Positions 45,493 through 55,116 of a stretch of 64,000 bases of DNA are shown piece by piece. This stretch comes from Ktedonobacter sp. SOSP1-85 (lineage in GTDB: Bacteria; Chloroflexota; Ktedonobacteria; Ktedonobacterales; Ktedonobacteraceae), in assembly GCF_016587415.1 (NCBI RefSeq), contig NZ_BNJI01000001.1, forward strand, positions 2,829,501 to 2,893,500. The letters run 5' to 3'. Below the pieces are notes generated by a model that saw only the letters and a list, made by a program, of their open reading frames with translations, was not told the origin of the DNA and did not search any database. Numbering within the stretch: position 1 is the first letter of the stretch; every line of letters starts with the position of its first letter. The position numbers and the translations under genes were made by a program.

Positions 45493-46386
45493 ATGCATAT
45501 TCGTGTTATAGGTGCGCCAATCGATCTTGGTGCAGACCGTCGTGGCGTCGATATCGGCCCCAGCGCCATCCGCTATGCGGGGCTTCACGACCACCTACGC
45601 GCACTTGGACATACAGTCTCTGACTTTGGAAATATACATGTTCCCCAGCCTGAAAGCAGGCCCATTGGGAGCCCCAAACTCAAATACCTCGACCCCATCG
45701 TCGAAGTCTCTGAGGAACTGGCAAACGTTGTCACTGACGCCCTCCAATCCGACCAGTTTCCGCTCATCCTGGGCGGTGATCATAGTATGGCCCTGGGTTC
45801 AATCAGCGGCGTAGCCAATGTACACAAAAACCTGGGCATCATCTGGGTGGATGCACACGGCGACTTTAATATTGAAGAGACAAGCCCATCCGGCAATATC
45901 CATGGCATGATCCTCGCGGCCCTGGTCGGCCAGGGAAACTCCAGGCTCACCCATATCGGTGGCTGGGCGCCCAAGCTCAATCCAGAGAACATTGTGATCG
46001 TAGGCGCTCGTGACCTCGATCCAGGCGAACAAGATCTTCTGCGCAAGCATCGCGTCCATGTCTACACCATGTCAGATGTCGACCGCTATGGCATGTCCAA
46101 TATTATGAGCCAGGCCATCGAAATTGCGGGCCGCCAGGATCAACCCATTCACTTGAGCCTGGATATGGATTCGCTTGACCCACGCGAGGCTCCAGGCGTT
46201 GGGACTCCGGTCCGTGGTGGTCTCAGCTATCGCGAAGCCCACCTGGCAATGGAAATGGTCTCAGACTCCAAACACATGGTCTCTATGGACGTCGTAGAAG
46301 TCAACTCCATTCTCGACCGGGAGAACGCGACGGCCCTCCTGGCCGTTGAGCTTATCCTCTCGGCCCTGGGCAAAAAGATCCTATAA
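45493..46386 (+). CDS. Arginase/agmatinase-family ureohydrolase
   Basis: 297 residues, the usual arginase length. Binuclear Mn ligands: H97 (GGDHS), D120, H122 and D124 (WVDAHGDFN), D224 and D226 (LSLDMDSLDP). The substrate loop after DAHGDFN reads TSPSGNIHGM, as in arginases, and the last domain has GVGTPVRGGLSYREAH. This favours arginase (RocF) over agmatinase; formiminoglutamase is less likely. It releases urea and ornithine from arginine. It has its own promoter, and a branched-chain aminotransferase follows. Confidence 0.9.
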   Translation: MHIRVIGAPIDLGADRRGVDIGPSAIRYAGLHDHLRALGHTVSDFGNIHVPQPESRPIGSPKLKYLDPIVEVSEELANVVTDALQSDQFPLILGGDHSMALGSISGVANVHKNLGIIWVDAHGDFNIEETSPSGNIHGMILAALVGQGNSRLTHIGGWAPKLNPENIVIVGARDLDPGEQDLLRKHRVHVYTMSDVDRYGMSNIMSQAIEIAGRQDQPIHLSLDMDSLDPREAPGVGTPVRGGLSYREAHLAMEMVSDSKHMVSMDVVEVNSILDRENATALLAVELILSALGKKIL

Positions 46387-46513
46387 TCCTGGGACAATGT
46401 TGTCCTGAGCCTTGTTTCTGGAGTATCGTATAACTACTACAATTCATTTCACCAATCATTCCAGAAAAGGAGGGAAGATAGGGAGCAACGAGGCTTCTTA
46501 TCAGTACCACGCC

Positions 46514-47437
46514 ATGAACGCCAAAGAATTGTTTATGAATGGGGAATTTATCCCCGCCGACAAAGGTATTATCTCCGTACGTACTCACGGCTTCGCGTAT
46601 GGCACCGGGTGCTTTGAGGGCATCCGTGGCTACTGGAACGAAGAGGAGCAGCAGCTCTATCTCTTCCGCCTGCGCGAGCACTATGAGCGCCTGCTCCGCT
46701 CCTGCAAGATCTTAAGCATGTCTCTCCCCTATAGTGTTGAGCAATTGATCGAGCAGAGCACGGAACTGGTACGCCGCAACGGCCAGCATGAGGACGTCTA
46801 TCTACGCCCCGTCGCCTATAAGGGTGATGAAATCATCGGCGTCAAGCTGCATGACCTGCGCGACGACTACATCCTCACCTCCGAGCCTCTGGGCAACTAC
46901 GTCGAGATCACGGGTCTGCGCTGTGGAGTCTCCTCCTGGCGCCGTATCGATGACAACGCCATGCCCGCGCGCGCCAAAATCTGCGGCAGCTACGTCAACG
47001 CGGCCTTCGCCAAGACCGAGGCGCTCCAGAACGGCTTCGATGAAGCCATCATGCTCACACATGAGGGCAACGTCTCTGAGGGCAGCGCCGAGAACATCTT
47101 CCTCTACACCAATGGCGAGCTCGTCACCCCGGCTCCAACCGAGAACATTCTCCTGGGTATCACCCGCGACACTGTCATCAAAATCGCGGAGCGCGAGCTT
47201 GGCATCCCCACACGCGAGCGCCCGGTGGATCGCACAGAACTTTACCTCGCCGACGAAATCCTCCTCTGTGGCACAGGCGCGCAGATCGCCCCCGTCATCG
47301 AGGTCGACCGTCGCCCGGTTGGCAGCGGCAAAGTAGGCCCTGTTGTACGCAGATTGCAGGAGCTCTACTTCGATATCGTGCGCGGCAAACACCCTGAATA
47401 TAGCGCCCAGTGGTGTACCCCTGTCTACAAAAAATAG
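46514..47437 (+). CDS. ilvE: Branched-chain amino acid aminotransferase
   Basis: PLP class IV aminotransferase, 307 residues from ATG 46514. THGFAYGTGCFEGIRGYW near the N-terminus, the PLP lysine in LRPVAYKGDEIIG (about residue 99), the Glu in EGNVSEGSAENIFL, and the C-terminal TGAQIAPVIEVDRRPVG. It makes Val, Leu and Ile from 2-oxoacids with glutamate. The start is uncertain: ATG 46514 has no close ribosome site, while AAGGAGGG stands 48 bases upstream before an in-frame ATA. The residue pattern of homologues favours 46514. Confidence 0.92.
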   Translation: MNAKELFMNGEFIPADKGIISVRTHGFAYGTGCFEGIRGYWNEEEQQLYLFRLREHYERLLRSCKILSMSLPYSVEQLIEQSTELVRRNGQHEDVYLRPVAYKGDEIIGVKLHDLRDDYILTSEPLGNYVEITGLRCGVSSWRRIDDNAMPARAKICGSYVNAAFAKTEALQNGFDEAIMLTHEGNVSEGSAENIFLYTNGELVTPAPTENILLGITRDTVIKIAERELGIPTRERPVDRTELYLADEILLCGTGAQIAPVIEVDRRPVGSGKVGPVVRRLQELYFDIVRGKHPEYSAQWCTPVYKK

Positions 47438-47460
47438 AGTCTTTTACGGCCCTTAAAAGG

Positions 47461-47534
47461 CCATTAGTTAAAGAGAGAAGCGGGGAAGTTGTAGGTCAGC
47501 CTACAACTTCCCCGCTTCTCTCTTTAACTAATGG
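47461..47534. terminator. Long perfect palindrome between convergent genes
   Basis: 35-bp perfect arms (47461-47495 and 47500-47534), loop TCAG, AT-rich at the base (CCATTAGTTAAAGAGAG). It lies between ilvE and the convergent rpsI and should act on the plus-strand transcript. Confidence 0.8.
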
Positions 47535-47600
47535 CTCCCCACCACCATACCTCTTTATTAAGGCTGCGCACAAAGAACCACGAAAACAGGTAACAAAAGA

Positions 47601-47627
47601 CCCCTGCCAGAAGAGTTCCGGCAGGGG
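47601..47627 (-). terminator. Intrinsic terminator after rpsI
   Basis: CCCCTGCC...GGCAGGGG stem. On the minus strand it is followed by TCTTTTG. It is 55 bp past the rpsI stop and marks the end of the ribosomal superoperon. Confidence 0.75.
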
Positions 47628-47681
47628 TTGAAATCTTGGGTTCCAACAGGACCACCAAAGACGCTTGTTTCGCGGGGGAAA

Positions 47682-48089
47682 CTAACGCTTTGTGTACTGT
47701 GGGGCCTTGCGGGCGCGCTTGAGGCCTGGTTTTTTGCGCTCTTTCATGCGTGGATCGCGGGTCAAGAAACCAGCTTTACGCATGGCGGGCTTATTCTCGC
47801 CATCCTGGCGAACCAGGGCGCGAGCCAGGGCATGGCGGATCGCGCCAGCCTGACCAGCTGTGCCACCGCCGACTACACGCACGGTAATGGTGTAGTTGCC
47901 GATGTTCAGCTCGCGGACGGGCGAGATGATCGTCGAGACATGTGTCTCACGCTTGCCAAAGTAGTCAAAAGCAGGTTTGCCGTTGATTGTAATGCTACCA
48001 TCACCGTTGGGGTAGAGGCGCACGCGAGCAACCGCCGTCTTGCGCCGACCCATGCCGTAATAGTACTCACCTTTAGGTGTTTCAGCCAA
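47682..48089 (-). CDS. rpsI: 30S ribosomal protein S9
   Basis: 135 residues. GMGRRKTAVARVRLYPNGDGSITING, GTAGQAGAIRHALARAL and the C-terminal KKPGLKRARKAPQYTKR that reaches the P-site tRNA. Partner of rplM, 18 bp upstream; last gene of the superoperon. Confidence 0.98.
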   Translation of the reverse strand: MAETPKGEYYYGMGRRKTAVARVRLYPNGDGSITINGKPAFDYFGKRETHVSTIISPVRELNIGNYTITVRVVGGGTAGQAGAIRHALARALVRQDGENKPAMRKAGFLTRDPRMKERKKPGLKRARKAPQYTKR

Positions 48090-48107
48090 GGTAGGATCTC
48101 CTCTTCT

Positions 48108-48578
48108 TTACTTCTCAGCGGCGGGCTGCTTCAACAGAGCTTCCGCCCCCGCCCAGACCACGGGTTTCTGGGCCTCATGTGGATGTGTTGAGCCAGCATA
48201 AATCTTCAGGTTCTTCATCACCTTCGCACCGAGGCGGTTGTGCATAACCATGCCACGGATCGCGTGCTCAAGAGCGCGCTCGGGATGTTTGCCCTCGACT
48301 ACCTGGCGCAGCGTCTGCTGCTTCAAGCCACCAGGATACTGTGAGTGGCGATAGTAGACCTTCTGATCCAGGCGCTTGCCCGTGACCGCGATCTTATCGG
48401 CATTGATGACGATAACACAGTCGCCAGTGTTAAGATTCGGTGTGAAGGTAGGTTTATGCTTACCGCGCAAGATCTGCGCGATCTGCGATGCCAGACGACC
48501 CAATACCTGTCCCTCGGCATCGATAACATACCATGTGGGTTGCAGATCAGCGGCCTTGGCGCTATATGTCTTATTCAT
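48108..48578 (-). CDS. rplM: 50S ribosomal protein L13
   Basis: 156 residues. [56 protein letters not shown] and [16 protein letters not shown] are diagnostic. A short Ala-rich tail follows. A three-way-junction repeat lies immediately upstream. Confidence 0.98.
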   Translation of the reverse strand: MNKTYSAKAADLQPTWYVIDAEGQVLGRLASQIAQILRGKHKPTFTPNLNTGDCVIVINADKIAVTGKRLDQKVYYRHSQYPGGLKQQTLRQVVEGKHPERALEHAIRGMVMHNRLGAKVMKNLKIYAGSTHPHEAQKPVVWAGAEALLKQPAAEK

Positions 48579-48598
48579 TGTCCATTTATCTCCTTATA

Positions 48599-48648
48599 CG
48601 AAAACCAACGCCGCTCTCGCGGCTAGCGCTCACGCGCTCAGGTTTTCG
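48599..48648 (-). repeat. Three-way-junction repeat, copy 4
   Basis: On the minus strand: CGAAAACC, TG, AGCGC-GTGA-GCGCT, A, GCCGC-GAGA-GCGGC, GTT, GGTTTTCG. The second hairpin is fully changed from GTCAC/GTGAC yet still pairs. Its start overlaps the truA stop codon: the repeat supplies the last codons of TruA (CCG AAA ACC TGA). Confidence 0.78.
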
Positions 48649-49441
48649 GAGAGGCACTTACTCCAAATTTTTCAGGATACTCAACCCGTACCAGACACAG
48701 CCCAAGCGATGGGGCCGCTGAACCAGGGTGCGTTTTCTCCGCCCGCTGCACAATCTCGGCAAACTCCGCAACACTTAGGCGTTGCTGTCCTACCAACAGG
48801 AGTGTGCCAACCATCCTGCGTACCTGCCCCGTGAGAAAGGCATCAGCAGTAAAGTCACAATAGATGAGTTCTGCTTGCTGATGATCACGCAAACAGCGGG
48901 CCTCTAACATTGTACGAATACAGTGATGTGGTCCTGGCTTGAGTGGATTGGAGTCGTCGGGACTATGTCCAAACGCTCCAAAATCCTTCCGACCCAGTAA
49001 ATAGCGACACGCATTATCCATCAGGGTTACGTCTAACTCGCGTGAACAGTGATAGGCATAGCGCGCGCGCAGGGCCGTGGGAAAGCGCTCATTCCAGATC
49101 GTATAGCGATACGAACGGCTCTGCGCGCTAAAGCGAGCATGAAAGCCTTCCGGCATCTCTTTCGCCCAGCGGACCACGACAGTACTGGGTAGAACGGCAT
49201 TCAGTGCTCGCCGCCAGACCTCAACGGTCAGACGCGACTCCGTACGGAAGTGGATAACCTGACCACTGGCATGAACGCCAGCATCGGTCCGACCCGCTCC
49301 CATTACCGTGGTTTGTACGCCACTGATCTGCGTTACCGCAGCTTCCAGTGTTCCTTGCACCGTCGGACCATGGCTCGCGCGTTGCCGCTGAAAACCATGG
49401 TAGTCAGTGCCATCATACTCAATACCGCACGCAATAATCAT
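48638..49441 (-). CDS. truA: tRNA pseudouridine(38-40) synthase TruA
   Basis: 267 residues. Catalytic D53 in MGAGRTDAGVHASG; CGIEYDGTDYHGFQRQ at the N-terminus; RSYRYTIWNERFP and FLTGQVRRMVGTLLLVG later. It modifies the anticodon arm. It sits between rplQ and rplM, a common arrangement. The C-terminal SPKT residues come from the repeat element at 48599-48648. Confidence 0.96.
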   Translation of the reverse strand: MIIACGIEYDGTDYHGFQRQRASHGPTVQGTLEAAVTQISGVQTTVMGAGRTDAGVHASGQVIHFRTESRLTVEVWRRALNAVLPSTVVVRWAKEMPEGFHARFSAQSRSYRYTIWNERFPTALRARYAYHCSRELDVTLMDNACRYLLGRKDFGAFGHSPDDSNPLKPGPHHCIRTMLEARCLRDHQQAELIYCDFTADAFLTGQVRRMVGTLLLVGQQRLSVAEFAEIVQRAEKTHPGSAAPSLGLCLVRVEYPEKFGVSASPKT

Positions 49442-49634
49442 ACATTTTCAAAAGTACAGCTTTTTCGTACATTCCGTACGCTTCTTGACTAGAGTGAAAG
49501 CGACTTTCTCCGCACCTGGTACGCCCTTGCTGATCGAGCCTGCGCCGACGACCCATCATGAATAATCTCATGAAAAAGCTACGAACGCTCTGTCGTAGCG
49601 CTGTCGCCCCTACGCTGTGTGTAGGCTCTCCGGG

Positions 49635-50261
49635 TTATACCAGGGCAATCTGCGCAATTTCCGCTGCATCACCCTTACGCCGTCCCAGCTTGGTAATGCG
49701 CGTGTAGCCACCCGGGCGTCCGACATAGCGAGGAGCAAGCTCGTCGAACATCTTCTTCACGACCAGCTCATCAGGGAGCGCGCTCAGGATCTGGCGGCGA
49801 GCGTGAAGCTCGATCACCATTGCCTCGTAGGCAGTCGCCAGAGCCTTCTCCGCCTCAGACTCGTTCGAGATGATCTTCAGCAACTCTTCACGGCGAGCCT
49901 TGTGCTTATCCTCCAGGAACTTGCGGCCCTTATCGGTCAGAGGAGCCTTCTGCTGCTTGGCGCGCTCTTCGTTGTTCCCGATAGTCGCCTTCAGTGAGAA
50001 GCGGCCTCGGCGCGCAAACGCCAGGATCTGCTCGGCCTTCTCGGTATCGCTGACCACCTTAGCCAGGTGCTCACGAGCAGCCAGGCGGCCCTTGACAGCC
50101 GTGCTAATCAGCTTCTCTGCTTCGCCGCGAATAGCTTCTACACGCGAGGTAGTTGTATTAATACGGTCATACCGGATCAGGCCTGCCATCAGGTTACGGC
50201 GCGCAGAACGACGGCGCGGCTCAGGCATGTTCATCCGGTTTCCGGCAATTCGGTGCCTCAA
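49635..50261 (-). CDS. rplQ: 50S ribosomal protein L17
   Basis: 208 residues from a TTG start at 50261; the sequence [23 protein letters not shown] matches the usual L17 start, so TTG is supported by homology. It begins one base after the rpoA stop, with GGAATGAG overlapping the rpoA end, which suggests translational coupling. After the core (about 120 residues) there is a helical insert and extension rich in Lys/Glu/Arg, and the conserved [25 protein letters not shown] is at the very end. Confidence 0.95.
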   Translation of the reverse strand: MRHRIAGNRMNMPEPRRRSARRNLMAGLIRYDRINTTTSRVEAIRGEAEKLISTAVKGRLAAREHLAKVVSDTEKAEQILAFARRGRFSLKATIGNNEERAKQQKAPLTDKGRKFLEDKHKARREELLKIISNESEAEKALATAYEAMVIELHARRQILSALPDELVVKKMFDELAPRYVGRPGGYTRITKLGRRKGDAAEIAQIALV

Positions 50262-50262
50262 C

Positions 50263-51243
50263 TCATTCCTCCATTTCGTGGTCGCCGTCTACGTCGGCTC
50301 CAACCGCGCTTGTGCGCGGATTAGGCAAGAAGTTACGCGCTAGCAAGCGCTCACGCAGCTCTTGCAGGCTCTTCTCACCAAAGTTGCGTACGCCAAGAAG
50401 ATCTTCCTCATTCATCGAGAGCACCTGACCTACCTTCGTAATATTGCTACGCTTCAGGCAGTTATAGGCACGTACCGAGAGATCGAGTTCCTCAATCGGC
50501 GTGTCGTAGATCTTTTGTGGGATGGGCAGGCTGCTCAGCGGAGCCTTTTCTGGCTCGGGCAGAGAGGCGCGATAGTTGGCAAGCAACGTAAAGTGCCTTA
50601 CCAGGACATCAGCGCTCTGGCGCAAGGCCTCATCCGGTGTAATAGTTCCGTCGGTCGTGACCTCAAGAACGATCTTATCGTAGTTTGTCATCTGGCCAAC
50701 ACGAGTGTGCTCAACCGTGTAATTGACCTTTTGTACTGGTGTGTAGATGGCATCGACGGGGATCACACCAATGGGTTGATCCTCCTTCGAGTCAGCAGGC
50801 ACGTAGCTGCGACCAGTCTCCACCACCAGTTCCATGTCTAGATGAGCATTATCGTTATCCAGAGATGCGATATGCAACTCCGGGTTCACGATCTCCACCG
50901 TGCTCGGTGCGACGATATCCGCCGCCGTGACCTCGCGCTCGCCATTGACCTCCAGGCGCATCGTAACGGGATGCTCGGAGAAACTGCGCAAGCGCAACTT
51001 CTTGATATTCAAGACAATATCGGTCACGTCCTCCAACACACCGGGGACATCCTGAAACTCATGCTGCACGCCCTCGATCCGAATAGAGGTCACGGCTGCA
51101 CCAGGCAGCGATGACAGCAATACACGCCGAAGCGCGTTGCCCAGGGTCTGGCCGTACCCCGCCTCTAACGGCTCAATGTCGTAACTCGCATAATTCCCTT
51201 GTGTCTTGGTGTTCTTTATACGAGGCAGAGTAATATCTAGCAA
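50263..51243 (-). CDS. rpoA: RNA polymerase alpha subunit
   Basis: 326 residues. Alpha-NTD with [45 protein letters not shown] and [16 protein letters not shown]. Alpha-CTD with [26 protein letters not shown] and [14 protein letters not shown]. The last ~15 residues are acidic. Confidence 0.98.
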   Translation of the reverse strand: MLDITLPRIKNTKTQGNYASYDIEPLEAGYGQTLGNALRRVLLSSLPGAAVTSIRIEGVQHEFQDVPGVLEDVTDIVLNIKKLRLRSFSEHPVTMRLEVNGEREVTAADIVAPSTVEIVNPELHIASLDNDNAHLDMELVVETGRSYVPADSKEDQPIGVIPVDAIYTPVQKVNYTVEHTRVGQMTNYDKIVLEVTTDGTITPDEALRQSADVLVRHFTLLANYRASLPEPEKAPLSSLPIPQKIYDTPIEELDLSVRAYNCLKRSNITKVGQVLSMNEEDLLGVRNFGEKSLQELRERLLARNFLPNPRTSAVGADVDGDHEMEE

Positions 51244-51286
51244 GGTTCAAACCTGCCTTTCTTTTTCTACCACTATCCATCCGCAA

Positions 51287-51337
51287 GCGTGCTCTCTCTC
51301 CCAGGTTTGCTGCATTACCGCAGCCTTAGGAGCACGC
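51287..51337 (-). other. Hairpin in the rpsD-rpoA spacer
   Basis: GCGTGCT (51287-51293) / AGCACGC (51331-51337) outer stem with an inner GCTGC/GCAGC hairpin, in the 203-bp spacer upstream of rpoA. It could be a processing or regulatory site. The rest of the spacer is featureless. Confidence 0.4.
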
Positions 51338-51446
51338 ACTGGAAGAGGGAGACGCCACGAATGGCGGTAGTCCAAGAGTGCTATGCCCCCAAGCGGCTCC
51401 ATATAAGGAGCTACGCCCAGGGATCGACCCACCGCAACTCAACGTG

Positions 51447-52079
51447 TTATCGCTGATAGTACTCGACGACCATCTGCTCATCGAAGGGCAGCTCGAGATC
51501 TGTTCGTGAAGGTAACGTCAGAACACGACCAGACATCGCATCCACATCCAGGCGCAGCCAGGTTGGAATACCCTTCTGAGACAACAGCAGCGCGCGGCTC
51601 TTGAAGTACTCAAGGCTCTTGTTGGAATCACGCACCGCGATCACGTCGTTTGGCTTGGCGATGAAGGACGGAATGTCCGTTTTGCGGCCATTGACAACGA
51701 AGTGACCATGGTTGACCAGCTGGCGAGCCTGCGCGCGCGAATCGGCAAAGCCCAGGCGGTAGACCAGGTTGTCGAGCCTCATCTCAAGGATCTGCAACAG
51801 GTTCTCGCTGGTCTTACCAGGGCGGCGGGCCGCGGCGACGAAGTGTTTGCTGAACTGGCGCTCCAACACTCCATACGTACGACGCACGCGCTGCTTCTCG
51901 CGCAACTGCTTCGCATAACCCGACTCCTTACGCGCACGGCTTGTGCCATGCTGCCCAGGGCGAGTATTGCGACCATGACGCTCAAGTGTGCACTTCTGGA
52001 TACACTTGTCGCCCTTTAAGAATAGTTTTACCCCCTCACGTCTGCATAATTTGCAGACCGGGCCGGTATAACGCGCCAT
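51447..52079 (-). CDS. rpsD: 30S ribosomal protein S4
   Basis: 210 residues. N-terminal [11 protein letters not shown] with C9, C12, C26 and C30, the zinc-binding form of S4. S4 RNA-binding domain: [33 protein letters not shown]-terminal [14 protein letters not shown]. Confidence 0.98.
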   Translation of the reverse strand: MARYTGPVCKLCRREGVKLFLKGDKCIQKCTLERHGRNTRPGQHGTSRARKESGYAKQLREKQRVRRTYGVLERQFSKHFVAAARRPGKTSENLLQILEMRLDNLVYRLGFADSRAQARQLVNHGHFVVNGRKTDIPSFIAKPNDVIAVRDSNKSLEYFKSRALLLSQKGIPTWLRLDVDAMSGRVLTLPSRTDLELPFDEQMVVEYYQR

Positions 52080-52104
52080 CTATATATCCTCCTCAAAACC
52101 CAGG

Positions 52105-52506
52105 CTATACACGACGCCGTTTGGGCGGGCGGCAGCCATTGTGCGGAATAGGTGTTACGTCGGTAATCGATGTGACATTGAGACCTGAGGCCTGCAATGA
52201 GCGGATGGCCGCCTCACGACCGGAGCCGGGTCCCTTCACAAACACATCGATCTGCTTAAGCCCATGATCCATGGCGCGGCGCGCCGCCGTCTCGGCAGTC
52301 ACCTGCGCGGCATATGGCGTGCTCTTGCGCGAGCCTTTAAAGCCCTGCGCTCCCGCGCTACCCCAGGAGATGACATTCCCATTGGGATCAGTGAGCGTCA
52401 CAATCGTGTTGTTAAACGTAGCCTGAATATGAGCTTGTCCACGCGGTATGGATTTTCTTTCACGCCGCCTGACTTTGCCAGTAGTAGCTTTCTTCTTGTC
52501 TGCCAT
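52105..52506 (-). CDS. rpsK: 30S ribosomal protein S11
   Basis: 133 residues. [30 protein letters not shown], then [21 protein letters not shown] and [18 protein letters not shown]. The N-terminus is a short basic extension. Confidence 0.98.
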   Translation of the reverse strand: MADKKKATTGKVRRRERKSIPRGQAHIQATFNNTIVTLTDPNGNVISWGSAGAQGFKGSRKSTPYAAQVTAETAARRAMDHGLKQIDVFVKGPGSGREAAIRSLQASGLNVTSITDVTPIPHNGCRPPKRRRV

Positions 52507-52526
52507 GCTTTCTATCTCTCCCGGCG

Positions 52527-52907
52527 TTACTTCTTACCGGCCTTCTTCTTACCGGCAACGGTTCTCTTTGGTCCACGGCGCGTGCGCGCATTCGTACGAG
52601 TACGCTGACCATGTACAGGAAGGTTACGACGATGACGCAAGCCACGATAGCTGCCGATATCAATCAAACGCTTGATATTCGTCTGAACTTCGCGACGCAG
52701 GTCACCCTCAACCTTGTGTTCACGGTCGATGACCTCGCGCAACCGGTTTACCTCTTCTTCAGTCAGGTCCTTAACGCGGGTATCCGGATTGATTCTTGTC
52801 TTCTCCAGGATCTTCTGGCTTGTAGTAAGCCCGATACCATAGATATAGCACAGCGAGATCTCCACGCGCTTCTCGCGTGGAATGTCAACGCCAGCAATTC
52901 TAGCCAT
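52527..52907 (-). CDS. rpsM: 30S ribosomal protein S13
   Basis: 126 residues from ATG 52907 (GGAGG upstream): [27 protein letters not shown], then [32 protein letters not shown] and a Lys-rich tail. Longer frames upstream lack homology. Confidence 0.98.
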   Translation of the reverse strand: MARIAGVDIPREKRVEISLCYIYGIGLTTSQKILEKTRINPDTRVKDLTEEEVNRLREVIDREHKVEGDLRREVQTNIKRLIDIGSYRGLRHRRNLPVHGQRTRTNARTRRGPKRTVAGKKKAGKK

Positions 52908-52999
52908 CTTTTCCTCCAGCTTCGAGTTCCCCCTTCCACTCACCCGCCACAACAAGGAACTCTCTGGACGGGAACGGAATGGAAACTCGCAACGCCATT

Positions 53000-53116
53000 T
53001 TAGCCTTGCTTCTGTTTATGCTTTGGATCTTTACTACAGATCACCATTACCACACGGTGACGGCGGATAATCTTACATCCGTCACAACGTGGCTTTACCG
53101 AGGCACTCACTTTCAT
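53000..53116 (-). CDS. rpmJ: 50S ribosomal protein L36
   Basis: 38 residues. ATG 53116 follows GAGGAG. Sequence begins [20 protein letters not shown] and ends KHKQKQG. C11, C14, C27 and H33 form the zinc site of the C+ type of L36. In the usual place between infA and rpsM. Confidence 0.96.
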   Translation of the reverse strand: MKVSASVKPRCDGCKIIRRHRVVMVICSKDPKHKQKQG

Positions 53117-53287
53117 GATTTGCTCTCCTCAAGATAGTTGAGTCTCTACTAACCTTCCAGGCACACAAAAGTACAACAGCACGCTTGTGAGCATGCCTCG
53201 ACTTCCTAGACGGTGCCTGTCGCTTTCTCATACACCTGTCTGGGTCACAGGTAGCAACGGGAACAAAGAAGGATGCCTACTCCACCA

Positions 53288-53506
53288 TCAACCCTTAACT
53301 CGCCATGTGATACGGCCTCGCTTCAGGTCATATGGGGATAGCACTACTCGTACCTTATCACCTGGAACGATACGCACGAAGTTCATTCTGATACGCCCTG
53401 AGAGGACTGCCAGGACTTCATGTTGCTCGTCTATTCTCACCTTGAACATGGCATTGGGGAGGGCCTCTAGTACAGTACCCTCGACAGCTATTTCATCTTT
53501 TGGCAT
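53288..53506 (-). CDS. infA: Translation initiation factor IF-1
   Basis: 72 residues, exact family length. OB-fold: [64 protein letters not shown]. In the superoperon between adk and rpmJ, but separated from adk by a long non-coding stretch. Confidence 0.98.
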   Translation of the reverse strand: MPKDEIAVEGTVLEALPNAMFKVRIDEQHEVLAVLSGRIRMNFVRIVPGDKVRVVLSPYDLKRGRITWRVKG

Positions 53507-54294
53507 AGCATCCTTTCCCTGATCATCGGGACGTTTTTCTCTCCTGCTCTCGGCTCATCACAAGGATCGTCTACGCGTGGCAGCCAGCACGCGGCAGCTC
53601 TTCTCTATAAAATGCATCTGAGAGAGAGGACGGCTATCCGCAATTACTACCTATTAGGAAACCTGAGCGCGAAGCGCTAGTCACGTGAGTGACGTTGGTT
53701 TCCGCATAAGAACTATCTGGCGGACAACGACAGATACATTTTGCTCAAGCCTCTCTACAGGTACACAAAACGGCTCCCCTTGAGGCAGCACACCTCAGTA
53801 CCGCTTGTGACTCTTATCCCATTTGAGTGTATTTGCTCAGCTAAAGCTTTGTTACTCTTACAAGTACAAAAGGGCAGCAGTATGTACTGCTGCAGCCAAC
53901 TACGAATTATAGCATACATTCTCCAGGAAGTCGAGAGGGCAATTCTCTGATGCCAGAATAGACCTCTCGACTTCGCCATTAGAACATTCGTAGTCGCCCG
54001 TGTCCCCACAACTCTCTTGTACCCCACTCTTCGTGTACCGACGTACAACGACGCGCGGAGTAACCAGGATAGCCCTTTGTGGGTTATCAGGCAGTACACT
54101 TTCTGCCCCCAGTCCTTCTTCCAGTAAAGAGCCGCCTTCGCAGTGAAGGCCTCACCCCTCAGGGAGAGGCTTCCTCTGTTGAGCGGCTTTCAGCTCTTCT
54201 GCCTGCGTACTCGTTTACCCAGTTTCCACCTGGCTGGCTCCAAACCGAGAGCACCACCTGGCGGCGGCGAGTACCTACCTGATCTGATCCCAGT
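53507..54294. other. Long non-coding stretch where map is usually found
   Basis: No credible gene in 788 bp between adk and infA; methionine aminopeptidase (map) normally lies here. The stretch holds three-way-junction repeat copy 5 (53657-53703). It also holds a GC-rich folded segment (54131-54187) with closing stem GCCGC/GCGGC and inner hairpins CTTC-GCAGT-GAAG and GCCTC...GAGGC. The remainder looks like decayed sequence. Confidence 0.6.
53657..53703 (+). repeat. Three-way-junction repeat, copy 5 (most compact)
   Basis: GGAAACC, TG, AGCGC-GAA-GCGCT, A, GTCAC-GTGA-GTGAC, GTT, GGTTTCC: 47 bp with all three stems perfect. It serves as the type copy of the family. Confidence 0.8.
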
Positions 54295-54954
54295 TTAGCG
54301 CTGACCGGCGCGTTCGCTAATCACGTTGACCAGCTCCTGCTGTACACGATCAATGCTTTGATTCCCATTCACCCGAATCAACTTCTGCTGACCATCGTAG
54401 TAATCGATCAGGTGAATCGTATCATTAAAGAAGATATCCAGGCGCTTCTGTATCGCCTCCCCACGGTCATCGGAGCGCTGGTACAGCTCGCTACCATCGA
54501 TATCACAGATCCCCGCAACCTGCGGGGGGTTAGTTTCAATGTTATAGACATGCTGGTGAGCTTTGCAGATATATCTGCCCGAGAGGCGCTTGAGCAACTC
54601 GGCTCGCGGCACCTCCAGGTAGAGCGCGCAGTCAACCCGCTTGCCTACATTTGCCAATCCTTTATCTAGTGCCTGGGACTGGGCAATAGTGCGGGGGAAG
54701 CCATCCAGAATCACGCCATTCGCACAGTCCGGGGCTTGCAGGCGATCCAGCACCATGGCGATGGTCAGGTCATCGGGGACCAGGTGACCATCATCCATGT
54801 ACTTTTTCGCCTTCAGCCCCAACTCCGTCTGCTGACTTATGGCGCTGCGAAACAAATCGCCACTAGCCACGTGACGAATATCGAGCGACTGCGATAGCTT
54901 CTCGGCCTGTGTTCCTTTGCCAGACCCTTGAGCACCGATCAGGATAATGTTCAC
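54295..54954 (-). CDS. adk: Adenylate kinase
   Basis: 219 residues from GTG 54954, which follows GGAGGAAAAAC. P-loop GAQGSGKGTQ, AMP-binding VASGDLFR and DGFPRTIAQ, long LID domain (about 122-160). The LID has C130, H133, C150 and D153, the zinc-type pattern in a C-X2-H...C-X2-D form. Downstream of secY as usual. Confidence 0.96.
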   Translation of the reverse strand: MNIILIGAQGSGKGTQAEKLSQSLDIRHVASGDLFRSAISQQTELGLKAKKYMDDGHLVPDDLTIAMVLDRLQAPDCANGVILDGFPRTIAQSQALDKGLANVGKRVDCALYLEVPRAELLKRLSGRYICKAHQHVYNIETNPPQVAGICDIDGSELYQRSDDRGEAIQKRLDIFFNDTIHLIDYYDGQQKLIRVNGNQSIDRVQQELVNVISERAGQR

Positions 54955-55116
54955 GTTTTTCCTCCAGCGGAAAAATGACAGGGAGTGCGCCGCTGCACTC
55001 CCATACACACATGATAGACATTCTCCAGCACAGACCGCTCTACCGCTGCCATGTCCCTCAGTGCCTCTATGGAAGTGCAGTGAAAACAGCCACTGCGGGG
55101 CGGCACAACTCCCTTA

